A DNA stretch of 37,365 nt. It comes from an uncultured Mycoplasmatota bacterium (GTDB lineage Bacteria > Bacillota_I > Bacilli_A > RF39 > UBA660). The notes under the pieces are model-generated. The model did no database searches. It worked only from the letters and a program-made list of their open reading frames with translations, and was not told where the DNA came from. The stretch is taken from contig CANSRH010000017.1 in NCBI GenBank assembly GCA_947649365.1, positions 1 to 37,365 of the forward strand, written 5' to 3'. This document shows, piece by piece, positions 23,543 to 31,771 of this stretch; the stretch's first letter is position 1, and each line of letters begins with the position of its first letter. A program made the translations under genes and the position numbers.

Positions 23543-24586
23543 ATGAAAACAACCAAAGACGTAAAAGACAAAGATAAAGCATTAGAGGCAGTTCTAGCAG
23601 ATATAGAAAAACAATTTGGAAAAGGAGCCATCATGAAACTTGGCGAGGATTCTCATATGGAAATAGATGTGACAAGTAGTGGTTCCCTAACACTAGATGT
23701 AGCCTTAGGAGTCGGAGGATTTCCAAAAGGAAGAATTATAGAAATCTATGGACCAGAATCTTCTGGAAAAACAACCTTTGCCTTACAAGCGATAGCAGAA
23801 GTTCAAAAAGTAGGAGGAAGAGCAGCATTTATTGACGCAGAACATGCTCTAGATCCTGTATATGCTAAAAATTTAGGAGTCAATATTAATGAACTTTTAT
23901 TATCTCAACCAGATACAGGAGAGCAAGCATTAGAAATTTGTGAAGCATTAGTAAGAAGTGAAGCAGTAAATATTGTAGTCATTGACTCCGTAGCAGCTTT
24001 GGTTCCTCAAGCAGAAATTGATGGAGAAATGGGAGATACGCATGTAGGATTACAAGCAAGATTAATGAGTCAAGCCCTTCGTAAACTATCTGGAACAATT
24101 AATAAAACAAAAACAACAGCTATATTTATCAATCAATTAAGAGAAAAAGTAGGAGTCATGTTTGGAAATCCAGAAACAACTCCAGGAGGAAGAGCATTAA
24201 AATTCTATTCAACAATACGTTTGGACATTCGTCGTGCAGAACAAATAAAAAATGGAGACCAAGTAATAGGAAATCGTACGACAATTAAAGTAGTAAAAAA
24301 TAAAGTAGCGCCACCATTTAAAACAGCAAGTGTAGATATTATGTACGGAGAAGGAGTAAGTCGTGAAGGAGAAATCATTGATATTGCTAGTGAATTAAAC
24401 ATTGTAGAAAAAAGTGGTGCTTGGTATTCTTACAATGGTGAAAAAATAGGACAAGGAAAAGAAAATGTAAAAGCAATGCTTAGAGAAAATAAAGTACTTA
24501 AAGAAGAATTAGAACATAAAGTACGTGTACATTATGGTTTTGATAAAGAAACAGAAAAGAAAGAAAAAATACCAGTAGAAGAATAA
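23543..24586 (+). CDS. recA: Recombinase RecA
   Basis: RecA is the homologous recombination and SOS coprotease ATPase. It has an N-terminal helix ([26 protein letters not shown]), Walker [10 protein letters not shown] (near residues 72-80), Walker [10 protein letters not shown], the DNA-binding loops ([19 protein letters not shown], and [20 protein letters not shown]) and a short acidic C-terminus. The length of 347 aa is typical and no intein is present. The gene has its own promoter and terminator and is monocistronic. Confidence 0.99.
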   Translation: MKTTKDVKDKDKALEAVLADIEKQFGKGAIMKLGEDSHMEIDVTSSGSLTLDVALGVGGFPKGRIIEIYGPESSGKTTFALQAIAEVQKVGGRAAFIDAEHALDPVYAKNLGVNINELLLSQPDTGEQALEICEALVRSEAVNIVVIDSVAALVPQAEIDGEMGDTHVGLQARLMSQALRKLSGTINKTKTTAIFINQLREKVGVMFGNPETTPGGRALKFYSTIRLDIRRAEQIKNGDQVIGNRTTIKVVKNKVAPPFKTASVDIMYGEGVSREGEIIDIASELNIVEKSGAWYSYNGEKIGQGKENVKAMLRENKVLKEELEHKVRVHYGFDKETEKKEKIPVEE

Positions 24587-24605
24587 CAATAATTTTATTG
24601 TATGA

Positions 24606-24630
24606 GATAACGAAAACGTTATCTTTTTTT
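24606..24630 (+). terminator. Rho-independent terminator of recA
   Basis: GATAACG (24606-24612), loop AAAA, CGTTATC (24617-24623), T7. Confidence 0.92.
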
Positions 24631-24631
24631 A

Positions 24632-24661
24632 TTGATTTTTTTGCTGGGGGGGGGGTATAAT
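24632..24661 (+). promoter_or_regulatory. thyA-folA promoter with a G10 tract in the spacer
   Basis: TTGATT (24632-24637) and a perfect TATAAT (24656-24661) are separated by 18 bp. Ten of these are a G homopolymer (24646-24655) that abuts the -10. A tract of nine would give the optimal 17-bp spacing, so tract length could set promoter strength, as known for Neisseria porA. The effect here is inference. Confidence 0.7.
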
Positions 24662-24709
24662 CAAACTATAAAGAAATACTAGGGGGAAGGAAAGAAAGGA
24701 ATTTTTTAT

Positions 24710-25564
24710 ATGACAAAAGGAGATATGTACACAAAACAAATTTTTGAAAGGATTTTAAAGGAAGGTTGCTTAGACGAAAATCCACGTCCTCATTATGAAG
24801 ATGGAACACCTGCCCATACGTTAAGTGTCAATCATGGAATGTGTACCTATGATTTAACCGGGGGGGGGGAGTCTCCATTAATAACTTTAAGACCAATTGC
24901 TATAAAAAGTAGCATTGGTGAATTATTATGGATATACCAACAACAATCCAATAATTTAGATGTTTTAAAAGAAAAATATCATGTAACTTGGTGGGATGAA
25001 TGGGATATTGGTAATAGGACAATTGGCACTTGTTATGGACATACTATAAAACGATACAATTCTATGGAAAAATTATTAGATGGAATGAAGAAAGACCCAG
25101 ATGGAAGACGTCACATAATTAGTTTGTGGCAGGAAGAAGAATTAAATGACAATCCAGGTCTAAAACCATGCGCTTTTTTAACAATGTGGAATATTCGCCA
25201 TGGAAAAGATGGAGTAGACTATCTAGATATGTGTTTAACACAGCGCTCGAGCGATTTTGCAACAGCTGGATGTATCAATCAAGTACAATATTTGATTTTT
25301 CAACTAATGGTTGCAAGACATCTTAATTTAACACCTGGTCGTTTTACTTGGTTTTATAATAATATTCAAATTTATGATAGACATATTGAACAAGTAAAAG
25401 AAATGCTTCGAAGAGAGCCAATAGAATGTAATCCAAAATTTATACTTAATCCAGATAAAACCAACTTTTTTGACTTTGAACCAAATGATGTAATTCTAGA
25501 AGATTATCCAAGACAATTAATAAAAGAAAAAAATCCACAATTAAAATTTGAGATAGGAATATAA
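24710..25564 (+). CDS. thyA: Thymidylate synthase
   Basis: ThyA methylates dUMP to dTMP using methylene-THF, which becomes DHF. Recognisable blocks are the SVNHGMCTYDL start, ITLRPIAIKSSIGELLWIYQQQSNN, the active-site cysteine in KPCAFLTMWNIRHG, QRSSDF and the dUMP-binding NQVQYLIFQLMVARHL...FYNNIQIYDRH. The length of 284 aa is normal. Residues 51-53 are three GGG-coded glycines inside a G10 tract (24860-24869), just before ESPLITLRP; relatives as I recall them have Lys-Gly-Glu there and one residue fewer. The frame is currently intact. folA follows 2 nt after the stop to recycle the DHF. Confidence 0.97.
   Translation: MTKGDMYTKQIFERILKEGCLDENPRPHYEDGTPAHTLSVNHGMCTYDLTGGGESPLITLRPIAIKSSIGELLWIYQQQSNNLDVLKEKYHVTWWDEWDIGNRTIGTCYGHTIKRYNSMEKLLDGMKKDPDGRRHIISLWQEEELNDNPGLKPCAFLTMWNIRHGKDGVDYLDMCLTQRSSDFATAGCINQVQYLIFQLMVARHLNLTPGRFTWFYNNIQIYDRHIEQVKEMLRREPIECNPKFILNPDKTNFFDFEPNDVILEDYPRQLIKEKNPQLKFEIGI
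24860..24869 (+). repeat. G10 homopolymer tract inside thyA
   Basis: Ten consecutive G encode three glycines plus the first base of a GAG codon. Any gain or loss not divisible by three truncates ThyA near residue 50-60. Confidence 0.9.
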
Positions 25565-25566
25565 AA

Positions 25567-26079
25567 ATGAAAGAAATAAATATGATTGCTGCAATCGGTG
25601 CGAACAGAGAATTAGGATATCAAAATGATTTAATATGGCATTTTAAAGAAGATATGAAATTCTTTCGTAAAATAACAAACGGTCATCCGATTATTATGGG
25701 GAGAAAAACATTTGAATCTCTTCCAAATTTGTTACCTAATAGACAACACATAGTATTATCACATCAAAATTTAGAAATACCAGAAGTAAAAGTATTTTCT
25801 TCTAAAGAAGAAATAGACTTCTACTTAAAAGAATTAGAAGAAATTCCATTTGTTATTGGAGGGGCTTCTTTATATCGAATGTATTTATTAGAAGCGAAAA
25901 GAATTTATTTAACAGAAATACAAGCTACTCATCCCGCAGATGTGTATTTTCCAGAAATACTTTTAGATAGATACGAAAGAAACACGATATATTCTGGCGA
26001 CGAAAGGAATACAAAATATGAAATAAATGAATATGTATTAAAAAAATCATTACAACTGGAAGCATCCAATAAGAATTAG
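25567..26079 (+). CDS. folA: Dihydrofolate reductase
   Basis: The enzyme reduces DHF to THF. The 170-aa sequence shows MIAAIGANRELGYQNDLIWHFKEDMKFF (Asn/Asp-Leu-Ile-Trp-His active site), HPIIMGRKTFESLP for NADPH binding and FVIGGASLYRMYL near residues 98-110. It is the second gene of the thyA-folA operon, 2 nt after thyA, so both would respond to the poly-G promoter. The target of trimethoprim is thus under the same potential switch. The stop codon is part of the terminator stem. Confidence 0.96.
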   Translation: MKEINMIAAIGANRELGYQNDLIWHFKEDMKFFRKITNGHPIIMGRKTFESLPNLLPNRQHIVLSHQNLEIPEVKVFSSKEEIDFYLKELEEIPFVIGGASLYRMYLLEAKRIYLTEIQATHPADVYFPEILLDRYERNTIYSGDERNTKYEINEYVLKKSLQLEASNKN

Positions 26080-26105
26080 CAAAAAATTTATTGCTAATTT
26101 TTTCT
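26074..26105 (+). terminator. Rho-independent terminator of thyA-folA
   Basis: AATTAGCAA (26074-26082) pairs with TTGCTAATT (26091-26099) around an 8-nt loop, followed by T to 26103. Confidence 0.85.
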
Positions 26106-26119
26106 TTAAACTTTATAAT
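26091..26119 (+). promoter_or_regulatory. rny promoter embedded in the folA terminator
   Basis: TTGCTA (26091-26096) lies in the 3' arm of the preceding terminator. A 17-bp spacer leads to TATAAT (26114-26119). The leader to the ATG at 26185 would be about 60 nt. Confidence 0.6.
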
Positions 26120-26184
26120 AGTACTATAGACTTATTTATTGAATAATGAATTTGCTATAGATAAAAATAATGGAGGAAAATAGT

Positions 26185-27741
26185 ATGGATTTTAATTTAG
26201 CATCCATTATTTTAGCTTTGATGATTGGAATTATCGGTGGAGTAGCAATTACTATGGTTTTAAATATCATAAAAGGAAACCAAGCCGAAGCAAAAGCCAA
26301 AGAATTATTAAACGATGCCAAAAAAGAGGCAGACAAGCACAAAAGAGATTCTTTATTAGAATTAAAAGAAGAATCTTTTCGTCTAAAACAAGAAGCAGAA
26401 AAAGAAATCAAGCAAAAGAAACAAGAAGCCAAAGAAGCAGAAAATCGATTAATGCAACGAGAAAACAACTTAGACAAGCGAGAAGAAATGCTTCAAAAAA
26501 GAGATGCAATGTTAGAAGATCGTGACAATAATTTGATAGCCAAGCAAAAAGAATTACAAGAAAAAGAAGCCAAAATGGATGAAATGTTGAAAGAAGAATT
26601 ACAGCAACTAGAAAATATTTCTAAATTTTCTCGAGAAAAAGCACGTGACATGATTATGAAGCGGATAGAGAGCGAGATGTCTTTAGAAATAACAAATTAC
26701 ATCAAAGAAAAAGAAAGAGAAGCAACATTGGTTGCCAATGAAAAAGCAAGAGATTTAATTGTTTCAAGCATGCAGCGATATGCAGAAGATGTTGCAAGTG
26801 AGCAAACGGTGAGCACAATTACTCTTCCAAACGATGAAATGAAAGGAAGATTAATTGGTAGAGAAGGAAGAAATATAAGAACCATTGAATCCGTAACAGG
26901 AGTGGATTTAATTATTGATGACACACCAGAAGCAATTGTAATATCAAGTTTTGATCCGTTACGTCGTGAAATGGCAAAAGTAACAATTGAAACATTGATA
27001 AAAGACGGAAGGATACATCCATCTCGAATAGAAGAAGTGTATGACAAAGTTTCAAAAGACATTGACAATAAAATTACTGACATGGGACAAGAAGCCTTGT
27101 TTAATTTAGGAATAACCAATGTAGAACCAGACTTAGTGCATCTTATTGGGAAACTACACTTTAGAACAAGCTATGGACAAAATGCCTTACAACATTCAAT
27201 AGAAGTAGCGAATCTAGCAGGTCTAATGGCAAGTGAATTAGGAGAAAATATAACACTGGCCAAAAGAGCAGGATTATTACATGACATTGGAAAGTCCATT
27301 GATTTTGAAATGGAAGGTTCTCATGTGGAAATTGGTTTGGATATTGCAAAAAAATACCATGAAAATGAAATAGTAATGAATGCCATTGCCTCTCACCATG
27401 GTGATGAAGCACAGACTTCAATTATTTCTGTTTTAGTACAAATAGCAGATACTTTATCTGCTGCAAGACCAGGAGCAAGAAATGACTCTTTAGAAAACTA
27501 TATCAAACGATTAGAACAACTAGAAGAAATAGGAAATTCTTTTGAAGGAGTAGACAAAGCCTTTGCTATGCAAGCGGGACGTGAAATACGTGTCATGGTT
27601 CGTCCAGAAGAAATTGATGATGCCACAAGCTTTAAATTAGCAAGAGAAATGAAAGAAAAAATAGAAGCAGAAATGCAATATCCTGGGACAATAAAAATTA
27701 CAGTAGTAAGAGAAACAAGAGCGCAAGAAGAAGCAAAATAA
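26185..27741 (+). CDS. rny: Ribonuclease Y
   Basis: RNase Y is the membrane-anchored endoribonuclease that initiates mRNA decay in Bacilli. It has an N-terminal transmembrane helix (about residues 5-28), a long charged coiled coil (about 30-195), a KH domain (TLPNDEMKGRLIGREGRNIRTIE, about 210-270) and an HD domain with LLHDIGKSID and ASHHGDE (about 330-420). The length of 518 aa is typical. An ATG at 26170 is in frame, but its surroundings form the SD (GGAGGA, 26172-26177) of the ATG at 26185. rnjA, encoding the other main decay nuclease, lies 2 kb downstream on the opposite strand. Confidence 0.97.
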   Translation: MDFNLASIILALMIGIIGGVAITMVLNIIKGNQAEAKAKELLNDAKKEADKHKRDSLLELKEESFRLKQEAEKEIKQKKQEAKEAENRLMQRENNLDKREEMLQKRDAMLEDRDNNLIAKQKELQEKEAKMDEMLKEELQQLENISKFSREKARDMIMKRIESEMSLEITNYIKEKEREATLVANEKARDLIVSSMQRYAEDVASEQTVSTITLPNDEMKGRLIGREGRNIRTIESVTGVDLIIDDTPEAIVISSFDPLRREMAKVTIETLIKDGRIHPSRIEEVYDKVSKDIDNKITDMGQEALFNLGITNVEPDLVHLIGKLHFRTSYGQNALQHSIEVANLAGLMASELGENITLAKRAGLLHDIGKSIDFEMEGSHVEIGLDIAKKYHENEIVMNAIASHHGDEAQTSIISVLVQIADTLSAARPGARNDSLENYIKRLEQLEEIGNSFEGVDKAFAMQAGREIRVMVRPEEIDDATSFKLAREMKEKIEAEMQYPGTIKITVVRETRAQEEAK

Positions 27742-27758
27742 CAAAAGCTTCTTTTTTT
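27725..27758 (+). terminator. Rho-independent terminator of rny
   Basis: AAGAAGAAGC (27725-27734) pairs with GCTTCTTTTT (27747-27756), including one G-U pair, around a 12-nt loop that contains the rny stop codon. Confidence 0.7.
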
Positions 27759-27802
27759 TAGAAAATAAAAAGAAACCAACATAGCAAAAGAATAGTTACA
27801 TT

Positions 27803-27811
27803 TGCTATAAT
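27803..27811 (+). promoter_or_regulatory. Extended -10 promoter of the YcxB-like gene
   Basis: TGCTATAAT has a perfect -10 with the TGn element, 21 nt before the ATG. No -35 is evident. Confidence 0.55.
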
Positions 27812-27832
27812 AGAAAAAATAGAGGTGAAAGA

Positions 27833-29110
27833 ATGCGAATTGATTATGAATTATCTAAAAAAGAATATCGACAATGTTACAATTTAGCACAAGGAATTTA
27901 TGCAAACCGAAAACAAGTGAAAAAAAATCCTTACAAAAGGGTTTGTTCGTTTTCTATCATTTTATTAAAAAATTATTTACGATGCTTCCTCTTAATTCCC
28001 TTTATTGCTTTTTTTGATACTTGCGTAAACTTATCTTTTTTAGAAGACATAGCAATACTTCTGTTTCTTTTCCTTTTCTTTATGAACACCATCTTGCTAA
28101 TAGTAACCAGCATCACTTATTTTCTATCCAAAAAAAGAACAAAAAAAGGAGAACTCCGTTTGGAAGAACATACCATCACAGACACCACTGAATATGGAAA
28201 AACAATATCAAAACAATGGGAAGAAATAGACTTTGTATACGTAACCAAAAAAGCTATTTTTGTAATAGCCAAAAAACGATTTATTTTTGTAATTCCCGAA
28301 AGTACGCGAAAACTAGAACCCGCCTTAAACTATTTAAAAACGATACAAGAAAAGAATCCAAAAATAAAAATAATAGAAACTATTCCTCAGGATGAATTAG
28401 AAGAAAAAAAATGGAAACAACATTTTTTGAATTGGGGAATTTATATCGTATTATTTCTTGTATTAATGACAGCAACCGTTGCATGGGATATGCACAATTT
28501 TTATAAAATAGCAAAAGAAATGGCTAAAATAGAAGAAACAGACTACGAAATAGACAACACAATTTATTCCTTTCAAAAATATGGGAAAGTAGAAAAAGAA
28601 TTAAAAGATTTTTTTCATACCTATAGAACCAATTACAATACCTATTTAAAAAACTCTGCTACAGGAATTATGTATCTTTTAAATATAGAATTTCTAGAAA
28701 AAGAGAAAGACAATTTAAAAGAAATCATAAAAGAATTTCCAAACATGGAAAACAAAACCCAAAAAGCGATTGAAAAAATAATAGAATTAGCAGACGAAGA
28801 AAAATGGCGAATGAATTTAGAAAAAATGGAACTAGGAGATAGTTATATTGATGTATTTAAAGAATATGCTTTCTCTTTTGCAAATAATCGTTTTAAAAGA
28901 GAATGGGAAATGGAGCTTTATAACAACCAGTTACGTATGCAATATCTAACTCGTATGGTAGAAATACTTACGTTACCAAATGCTTGTTGGTACATAGAAA
29001 AAAAGAATTTATATTTTTGTGACGATGCCCAATTAAAAGAATACAACGAATTATACGATTTGCTAATGAAAGACAACAACAAACAATTTTCAAATGGAGT
29101 AAAAATGTGA
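27833..29110 (+). CDS. Membrane protein with YcxB-like domain
   Basis: The 425-aa protein has two hydrophobic hairpin segments (about residues 43-65 and 70-97), then a beta-rich YcxB/PH-like section (LRLEEHTITDTTEYGKTISKQW, with FVIAKKRFIFVIPES, about 105-165). A third membrane segment (about 200-222) precedes a charged C-terminal domain of about 200 residues that I do not recognise. YcxB-like domains are widespread in Firmicutes with no assigned function. The SD AGAGGTGAAAG precedes the ATG. The gmk-like gene follows after 26 nt. Confidence 0.68.
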   Translation: MRIDYELSKKEYRQCYNLAQGIYANRKQVKKNPYKRVCSFSIILLKNYLRCFLLIPFIAFFDTCVNLSFLEDIAILLFLFLFFMNTILLIVTSITYFLSKKRTKKGELRLEEHTITDTTEYGKTISKQWEEIDFVYVTKKAIFVIAKKRFIFVIPESTRKLEPALNYLKTIQEKNPKIKIIETIPQDELEEKKWKQHFLNWGIYIVLFLVLMTATVAWDMHNFYKIAKEMAKIEETDYEIDNTIYSFQKYGKVEKELKDFFHTYRTNYNTYLKNSATGIMYLLNIEFLEKEKDNLKEIIKEFPNMENKTQKAIEKIIELADEEKWRMNLEKMELGDSYIDVFKEYAFSFANNRFKREWEMELYNNQLRMQYLTRMVEILTLPNACWYIEKKNLYFCDDAQLKEYNELYDLLMKDNNKQFSNGVKM

Positions 29111-29136
29111 TAAAATAAAATAATCAGGAGGTTAAA

Positions 29137-29741
29137 ATGACAAATCAAAAGAAAGGTATCTTCTTTATTGGAAAAAGTGGGAGTGGAAAAGATACATTTT
29201 ATGTGAGTACTCTAGAAAAATACCAAATAGAACGTGCAACTCCCTATACAACACGACCAAAAAGACCTGGAGAAAAAGAAGGAGAAACCTATTATTTTAT
29301 TACCCAAGAAAAAATGGACTGGCTTGAAAAAACAAAACAACTTTTGGAAATTCGGAAATACAACGCGACTGGGGGGGGGTCTGGACTTATGCTACTGGGA
29401 GAGAACATTTTAATTTAGAAGAAAATAATTATTTAAATATCATCACATGGCAAGGGTATGAACAATTTTTAAACTATTATCCTCGTAGTCAATTAATCCC
29501 TTTCTATTTTCAAATGGATGATGGAATTCGACTAGAACGAGCAATCGATAGAGAAATTAATACCAACAATAATAAGTTTCATGAATTGTGTCGTAGATTT
29601 CTAGCAGATAGCGAAGACTTTAAAGACGATTATATTGAAAAATACCAACCATTCCTAATCAACAATGATGGAGATGTCGAAAGTACTCAAAGCCAAATTG
29701 ATGATATATTGATTCACAAACTTCATATTTCTTTAAAATAA
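29137..29741 (+). pseudogene. Guanylate-kinase-like protein, frame broken at a G9 tract (possibly phase-variable OFF)
   Basis: The first frame (29137-29418, ATG behind CAGGAGG) has the nucleotide-kinase P-loop GKSGSGKD and the GMP-binding TTRPKRPGEKEGETYYF of guanylate kinases. The -1 frame continues without a stop as VWTYATGREHFNLEE...CRRFLADSEDF to the TAA at 29739-29741. The frames part exactly at nine G (29371-29379); ten or seven would restore one protein of about 201 aa. The CRRFLADSEDF tail and YN-x-W region recall a guanylate-kinase-like paralogue family rather than housekeeping Gmk (from memory). Current state: truncated after 93 residues. It may be phase-variable, decayed, or a sequencing error. 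Confidence 0.8.
29371..29379 (+). repeat. G9 homopolymer tract breaking the gmk-like gene
   Basis: Nine G follow codon 78 on a codon boundary. The downstream coding frame requires 3n+1 G. Confidence 0.9.
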
Positions 29742-29771
29742 AAATTCGAATCTTTAACGTTCGAATTTTTT
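29741..29771. terminator. Bidirectional terminator between the gmk-like gene and rnjA
   Basis: AAAAATTCGAA (29741-29751) pairs with TTCGAATTTTT (29761-29771) around a 9-nt loop; A- and T-rich flanks suit both strands. Confidence 0.8.
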
Positions 29772-31452
29772 AATTATTAGTAGTTTCTCTAACTTCCATA
29801 ATCACTGGTAAAATAATAGGATGTCTTCCTGTAAGTTCATTAATATAAGGATGCAACTCTAAAATAATTTGATTTTTTAAATCGGTATAATTGTAATTAT
29901 TACGTTCCAAAGTACTATTGACAATATAAGTAACCTTTCTTTCAATTTGGTTAATCAATTCACTATTTTCGTTCACCATAACAAATCCTCTAGTAGTAAC
30001 ATTTGGCTTAATCAATAATTTTTTCGTAAAAGGATTGATATTCAAAATCGTAAGTAAGATTCCGTCGTTACTCATAAGTTTTCTATCTTTAATCACAACA
30101 CTACCAATATCACCGATACGAGAACCATCGACATACACGTCACCAGCTTGTACAGGACTACCACGATGGATTCCATTTTTATCTAAAATCAAAGTATCGC
30201 CATTTTTACAAATAAAAATATTTTCTTTAGGAATACCACAAGACTCTCCAAGCTCAGCATGTTTTTTAAGCATTCGATATTCCCCATGACAAGGCATAAA
30301 ATAATCTGGTTTGATTAAACGTAACATTAACTTTTGTTCCTCTTGTTTTCCATGTCCAGAAGCATGGATATCACTAAACTCACTATTTGTAAAAACTTGT
30401 ACACCTTTTAAATAAAGTTTGTTAATAATACGATTGACACTACTTGCATTTCCAGGAATAGGATTAGAAGAGAAAACCACCAAATCATCCGGTTGTAAAG
30501 TAATTTGTTTATGTACACCATTAGCAATACGAGAAAGAGCTGCCAGTGCTTCTCCTTGAGAACCTGTACACAAAATACAAATTTCATTTTTCTTTAAAGA
30601 CTTTGCTCTGTTGTAATCAATAATAATGGTTTTATCTTCAATAAGACCATTATTAATAGCAAGCTCAATATTGGTTTCCATACTTCTTCCAAACACGACA
30701 ATTTTACGATTGTGTCTTTTGCAAGTTTCAATAATATGTTTAATACGATAAATATTAGAAGCAAACGTCGCAATAATAATACGAGCAGGGTGTTTATTTA
30801 CTACACTTTCTAAAGCCTCATCCACATTACTTTCACTTGTAGAAAAACCAGGAGACAAAGCATTGGTACTATCACTCATCAAAAGTTTCACACCACGCTC
30901 ACTAATCCGTGTCATTTTATGTAAATCTGCTTCTGGTCCAATCGGAGTCAAATCAAACTTAAAATCACCTGTTTCAAAAATAGTTCCATTTGGAGTATGA
31001 ATGGCTACTGCATAAGAACCAGGAATAGAGTGGGTAGTATTTACAAATTCAAGTTCAAAATACTTGGTTTTCACAATCGATTCATTTGTAATTATTTCCA
31101 TCTCTGGATATTTAATATTGTGTTCTATTAATTTTTTATTAATTAAATCCGCTGCAATTTTAGAAGAATAAATTTTAGGAATATACACACTTTGCAAAAG
31201 ATAAGGAATTCCTCCGATGTGATCTTCATGCCCATGGGTAATTACAAGACCAACAATTTTATCTTCGTTTTGTTTAAGATAGGTAAAATCTTGGATAACT
31301 GCATCGACACCTAACAAATCATCTGTAGGAAACATCACTCCTGCGTCAATAATTAAAATCTCATTTTTATGTGTTACCACATACATATTTTTTCCAACTT
31401 CGCCTAAACCACCTAAAGCAACGATAGACGTACTGGTATTATCTTCTTTCAT
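29770..31452 (-). CDS. rnjA: Ribonuclease J
   Basis: RNase J is a beta-CASP metallo-beta-lactamase nuclease with 5'-3' exo- and endoribonuclease activity, central to mRNA turnover and rRNA maturation. It has the metal-binding HGHEDHIGG (near residues 75-83), beta-CASP motifs (FGRSMETNIELA, FSSNPIPGNASSVNRII), SGHGKQEE and PCHGEYRML (near residues 365-390), and the C-terminal RNase J domain. At 560 aa it matches RNase J1. An in-frame ATG at 31515 is possible, but the ATG at 31452 has AAAGGA 9 nt upstream and starts at the conserved N-terminus (KEDNTSTSIVALGGLGEVGKN). Confidence 0.96.
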   Translation of the reverse strand: MKEDNTSTSIVALGGLGEVGKNMYVVTHKNEILIIDAGVMFPTDDLLGVDAVIQDFTYLKQNEDKIVGLVITHGHEDHIGGIPYLLQSVYIPKIYSSKIAADLINKKLIEHNIKYPEMEIITNESIVKTKYFELEFVNTTHSIPGSYAVAIHTPNGTIFETGDFKFDLTPIGPEADLHKMTRISERGVKLLMSDSTNALSPGFSTSESNVDEALESVVNKHPARIIIATFASNIYRIKHIIETCKRHNRKIVVFGRSMETNIELAINNGLIEDKTIIIDYNRAKSLKKNEICILCTGSQGEALAALSRIANGVHKQITLQPDDLVVFSSNPIPGNASSVNRIINKLYLKGVQVFTNSEFSDIHASGHGKQEEQKLMLRLIKPDYFMPCHGEYRMLKKHAELGESCGIPKENIFICKNGDTLILDKNGIHRGSPVQAGDVYVDGSRIGDIGSVVIKDRKLMSNDGILLTILNINPFTKKLLIKPNVTTRGFVMVNENSELINQIERKVTYIVNSTLERNNYNYTDLKNQIILELHPYINELTGRHPIILPVIMEVRETTNN

Positions 31453-31771
31453 AATTCTAAATCCTTTCAAAAAGACGAAACAAAGTTTTTTATAAGAAAC
31501 CCTTTCAAGACTCATACTTTAAAAAAGGAAGTACTTCTTATTTAAAAGATTTCCTTTCTTTCGCCATTACTTTATTTTAAATGTAAATTTACATACGAAA
31601 ACTTATTTTTATTATAAGCAATAAGAAACAATTCACTCCCAAAAGAAGAGAAATTCTTATAATTAATTTTCTTGAAAAATAAAAAATAAAGTTTTTTCTT
31701 GTCTAATAGTATAACGCAAATTCCTTTGTTTGTCTACCATTTCTATGATATACTTAAGTTAGGTGTTAAAA
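31453..31771. other. Divergent intergenic region between rnjA and the prepilin gene
   Basis: The rnjA side has a possible -10 (minus-strand TATAAT at 31616-31611, weak -35), which would give a leader of about 150 nt. That leader contains a perfect 14-bp palindrome, ATGTAAATTTACAT (31581-31594), and an AAAGGAA/TTCCTTT inverted repeat (31524-31530 / 31551-31557). The prepilin side has its own promoter. No further gene is seen. Confidence 0.5.
31726..31754 (+). promoter_or_regulatory. Promoter of the prepilin gene (and ftsY)
   Basis: TTGTTT (31726-31731), 17-bp spacer, TATACT (31749-31754) with a TGn extension at 31746-31748. The ATG lies 17 nt after the -10. Confidence 0.65.

Noticed and set aside
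26170-26184. ATG at 26170 as the RNase Y start
   Set aside because: The bases after it form the SD of the ATG at 26185, which begins next to the membrane anchor as in the family.
31453-31515. 21-residue N-terminal extension of RNase J
   Set aside because: The conserved RNase J start and a well-spaced SD fit the ATG at 31452.
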